Assembly: GCA_019751935.1 (NCBI GenBank)
Contig: JAIEMR010000126.1
Span: 1-6,822, forward strand
Direction of reading: 5' to 3'
DNA length: 6,822 nt
From: Alphaproteobacteria bacterium
Lineage (GTDB): Bacteria > Pseudomonadota > Alphaproteobacteria > Paracaedibacterales > CAIULA01
The notes below the pieces were generated by a model. The model searched no databases. It worked only from the letters and a program-made list of their open reading frames with translations, and was not told the origin of the DNA. Made by a program: the position numbers and the translations under genes. Positions 4,941 through 6,822 of this stretch are shown piece after piece; within the stretch, counting starts at the first letter, position 1, and each line of letters begins with the position of its first letter.

Positions 4941-6822
4941 AATTCTTCTTTCCTATCTTCCATCCATTTTTGCAACCACAGCTGCAACAGCTGCAATGGG
5001 GGCAGGGATTAGTGCCGCTTGTATTCCAGCTTTAAAGAAAACGCTGTTACCTCTACCCAAAGAATCCTTTTTGAGCGAGCTTCTCCCATTTTCTCATTTG
5101 GAAGAGGATGGACAAACTCTTGTTTGTAAAGATGGAACAAAGGCTTGGGTGATTCAGCTAGAAGGCCTTGATTATGGGGCTAAAACCCATGATGAAAAAA
5201 TAGCTCTTTTGAATAATAGACATGCCTTCTTAGATGCTATGGCAAGAGAAGATTTGGATTTTACAGTTATCACGCAAAGGTTGCTTCTTCCCCTTGATGA
5301 AAGTTCTTCTACAGATAAGTTTCAAAATGAAATTCTTCAAGAAATTCACAACCGTTGGAACAATAATTTTGAAAAAGTCTACAGAAACCAGCATTTTTTA
5401 ATTCTAACTCAAAAACCTCTTAAAAAGAGATGGTGGCATAAATCCCAACCTTCGACTCCGATCAAACAAGGCCAAGATATGATCGAGATGGTTCTGGATT
5501 ATTTGAGTCCTTATAACCCGAAAGTTTTAAAAGAAGCTCGGACAGGAGAAGGTGACACAGGCGAAAGAGAAGAGGGAACCCTCCTTCCTTTTTGGAGCCG
5601 GATGATTAATGGGTTTGAGCATCCTATTGCGGCAAATACCAAAGGCGTTACCCATCACTTATCAGAAAAAATGACTTCGAGTACGGTTCATTTCCACCCT
5701 TCAACTGGATTGATTGAGCATAGTGATGGAGACAAGAAACTCTATAGCAAAGTGATTTCCATAAAACAGTGGAGTGACTCACTTAAAGACGATCTTTTTA
5801 GGGAACTGTTTTCTCTGTCTTGTGAGTTTCGGCTTGTTCATTGGATTAAAGGAAAAAATAAGGTTTATTCCTCTAAAAATCTCCGTTATGCCCAAGCACA
5901 AACTAAAATTATGCTCTTTAGCGAGCATGTCAAAGAACAATATGAGCAAGCGATTGAATGGGTCGATAGCGGCCAAAGCTCTTTGTTTGATGTGCAAATT
6001 TCTTTAATTCTCACTTGTGAGACCTTGGAACAACTCATAGCGAGAGTTCAAGATGTTAGGCGCATTTTTCGAGGTCAGAACTTAAAACCGGCCTTGGAAA
6101 CTCATGCAACAGAGTGGTTATGGCTCAGCCAGTTTCCGACTTTTACGCATCGAGTCAGAGTGAATCATTTGTTCTCTCAAAATGTTGCTAACTTATTATC
6201 TTTTCCAAAAGATCAATATGGTTTAGATAGCTGTGACTGGGGGAAGGGACCTCTAAGGCATTTTAAAACAGCTTCAGGGTCTGCTTATTCTCTTCAGCTG
6301 CATGTTTCTGAACGATCAGAAGAACTTGCTCATAGCCTTATTGTTGCTCCGAGTGGCAGCGGTAAGACGACTTTTTTTCAGCATCTTATTGGTGGGGCTT
6401 TAAGGCATAAAGAGTTAAAAGCTTATATTTTTGACAGGCTTCGTGGCACAAAAGTTTTTACTGAAAGTGTGGGCGGTAAATTTATTGATCTTGGAGAAGA
6501 AGAGGGACTTTCTTTAAACCCATTGCAATGTGAAGACAATCCAACAAACCGAGCTTTTTTATCTCGCTTTTTATTACAGCTGGCAGGAACAGAAGATAAT
6601 GATTCCATCTTGGCTGTCAATCGAACTGTTCAAACCATTTTTGAACTCCCTAAAGAAGCCAGAATTTTATCTGCTATTTACGATGCGGCCATTGATGTAG
6701 GGAGCCCGTTGAAAGATCGTTTACGTCAATGGATAGGGTCTACAACTAATGCCCGTTGGTTTAACGGTAAAATCGATAGCCTTGATATTAGCCAAAATTC
6801 GCGTGTTTCCTTTGAAATGGCT
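4930..6822 (+). CDS. virB4: VirB4-like ATPase of the type IV secretion system (3' partial)
   Basis: An uninterrupted frame of 631 codons runs from ATG 4930 off the window end. Complete VirB4 proteins have about 780-850 residues, so roughly a fifth to a quarter is missing. The N-terminus has a hydrophobic stretch (about residues 12-38). The CagE/TrbE/VirB4 domain covers about 150-390, including GVTHHLSEKMTSSTVHF and LRYAQAQTKIMLFSEHV. The ATPase domain begins with Walker A APSGSGKT (473-480, Lys479), then AYIFDRLRGTKVFTESVGGKFIDL and LSLNPLQC, all typical of the family. The P-loop begins with Ala rather than Gly, which the [AG]x4GK[ST] pattern allows. The window ends before Walker B. AAAGG (4917-4921) lies 8 bases upstream, inside virB3. 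VirB4 hydrolyses ATP at the inner membrane to drive pilin handling and substrate transport. No frameshift is seen. Confidence 0.95.
   Translation, partial: MSAEILLSYLPSIFATTAATAAMGAGISAACIPALKKTLLPLPKESFLSELLPFSHLEEDGQTLVCKDGTKAWVIQLEGLDYGAKTHDEKIALLNNRHAFLDAMAREDLDFTVITQRLLLPLDESSSTDKFQNEILQEIHNRWNNNFEKVYRNQHFLILTQKPLKKRWWHKSQPSTPIKQGQDMIEMVLDYLSPYNPKVLKEARTGEGDTGEREEGTLLPFWSRMINGFEHPIAANTKGVTHHLSEKMTSSTVHFHPSTGLIEHSDGDKKLYSKVISIKQWSDSLKDDLFRELFSLSCEFRLVHWIKGKNKVYSSKNLRYAQAQTKIMLFSEHVKEQYEQAIEWVDSGQSSLFDVQISLILTCETLEQLIARVQDVRRIFRGQNLKPALETHATEWLWLSQFPTFTHRVRVNHLFSQNVANLLSFPKDQYGLDSCDWGKGPLRHFKTASGSAYSLQLHVSERSEELAHSLIVAPSGSGKTTFFQHLIGGALRHKELKAYIFDRLRGTKVFTESVGGKFIDLGEEEGLSLNPLQCEDNPTNRAFLSRFLLQLAGTEDNDSILAVNRTVQTIFELPKEARILSAIYDAAIDVGSPLKDRLRQWIGSTTNARWFNGKIDSLDISQNSRVSFEMA

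Noticed and set aside
5774..6007. Overlapping open frames on both strands inside virB4
   Set aside because: The virB4 frame is continuous and family-like across this stretch; the others are chance frames.
6423..6620. Open - strand frame of 65 codons
   Set aside because: It is antisense to the conserved ATPase domain of virB4 and has a low-complexity Ser/Pro/Lys composition with no family match.
1..6822. tRNA or rRNA genes, CRISPR arrays, insertion-sequence ends
   Set aside because: No cloverleaf-like or rRNA-like sequence, no regularly spaced direct repeats, and no transposase frame or flanking terminal repeats were seen on reading both strands.

Overview
The window looks like accessory DNA from an AT-rich Gram-negative bacterium. 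Gene content (a VirB-type secretion/conjugation operon beside small defence- and toxin-antitoxin-type genes) and the A/T-rich codon choice suggest an intracellular or protist-associated lineage, for instance Holosporales/Rickettsiales-like alphaproteobacteria or a Legionella-like gammaproteobacterium. This assignment is inference: no rRNA or housekeeping marker is present. The code appears standard; virB3 ends in TGA and Trp is TGG throughout.

Layout. (1) Bases 3-176 hold the C-terminal tail of an unrecognised + strand protein. A GC-rich hairpin at 187-212 separates it from three - strand genes. (2) Read in transcription order, these are an XRE-type helix-turn-helix regulator (3091-2615), an intact YhcG/DUF1016 protein with a PD-(D/E)XK nuclease core (2532-1486), and an AAA ATPase with a C-terminal DUF4143 domain (1364-237). 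The ATPase gene carries a single in-frame TAA at codon 62 and is probably a fresh pseudogene. A 15-bp perfect inverted repeat overlies its likely promoter. (3) After a 236-bp divergent intergenic region with a dyad and a good promoter for the XRE gene comes a + strand higB-higA toxin-antitoxin pair (3328-4015). The antitoxin looks normal, while the toxin is conserved only in its N-terminal half. (4) A 322-bp, very AT-rich gap (4016-4337) with several inverted repeats leads into a type IV secretion operon: virB2/trbC-like pilin (4338-4637), virB3 (4665-4940) and virB4 (4930 to the window end, truncated before Walker B).

The virB genes would act together: VirB2 is the pilus subunit, VirB3 an inner-membrane partner, and VirB4 the ATPase that powers pilus assembly and transport. 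The genes left of it look like cargo or stability functions of a mobile element, though no integrase, relaxase, attachment site or origin is visible here to prove that. The points most worth following are the nonsense-interrupted ATPase with its palindromic promoter, the XRE/YhcG pair, the dyad shared by the divergent XRE and higBA genes, and the eroded HigB.
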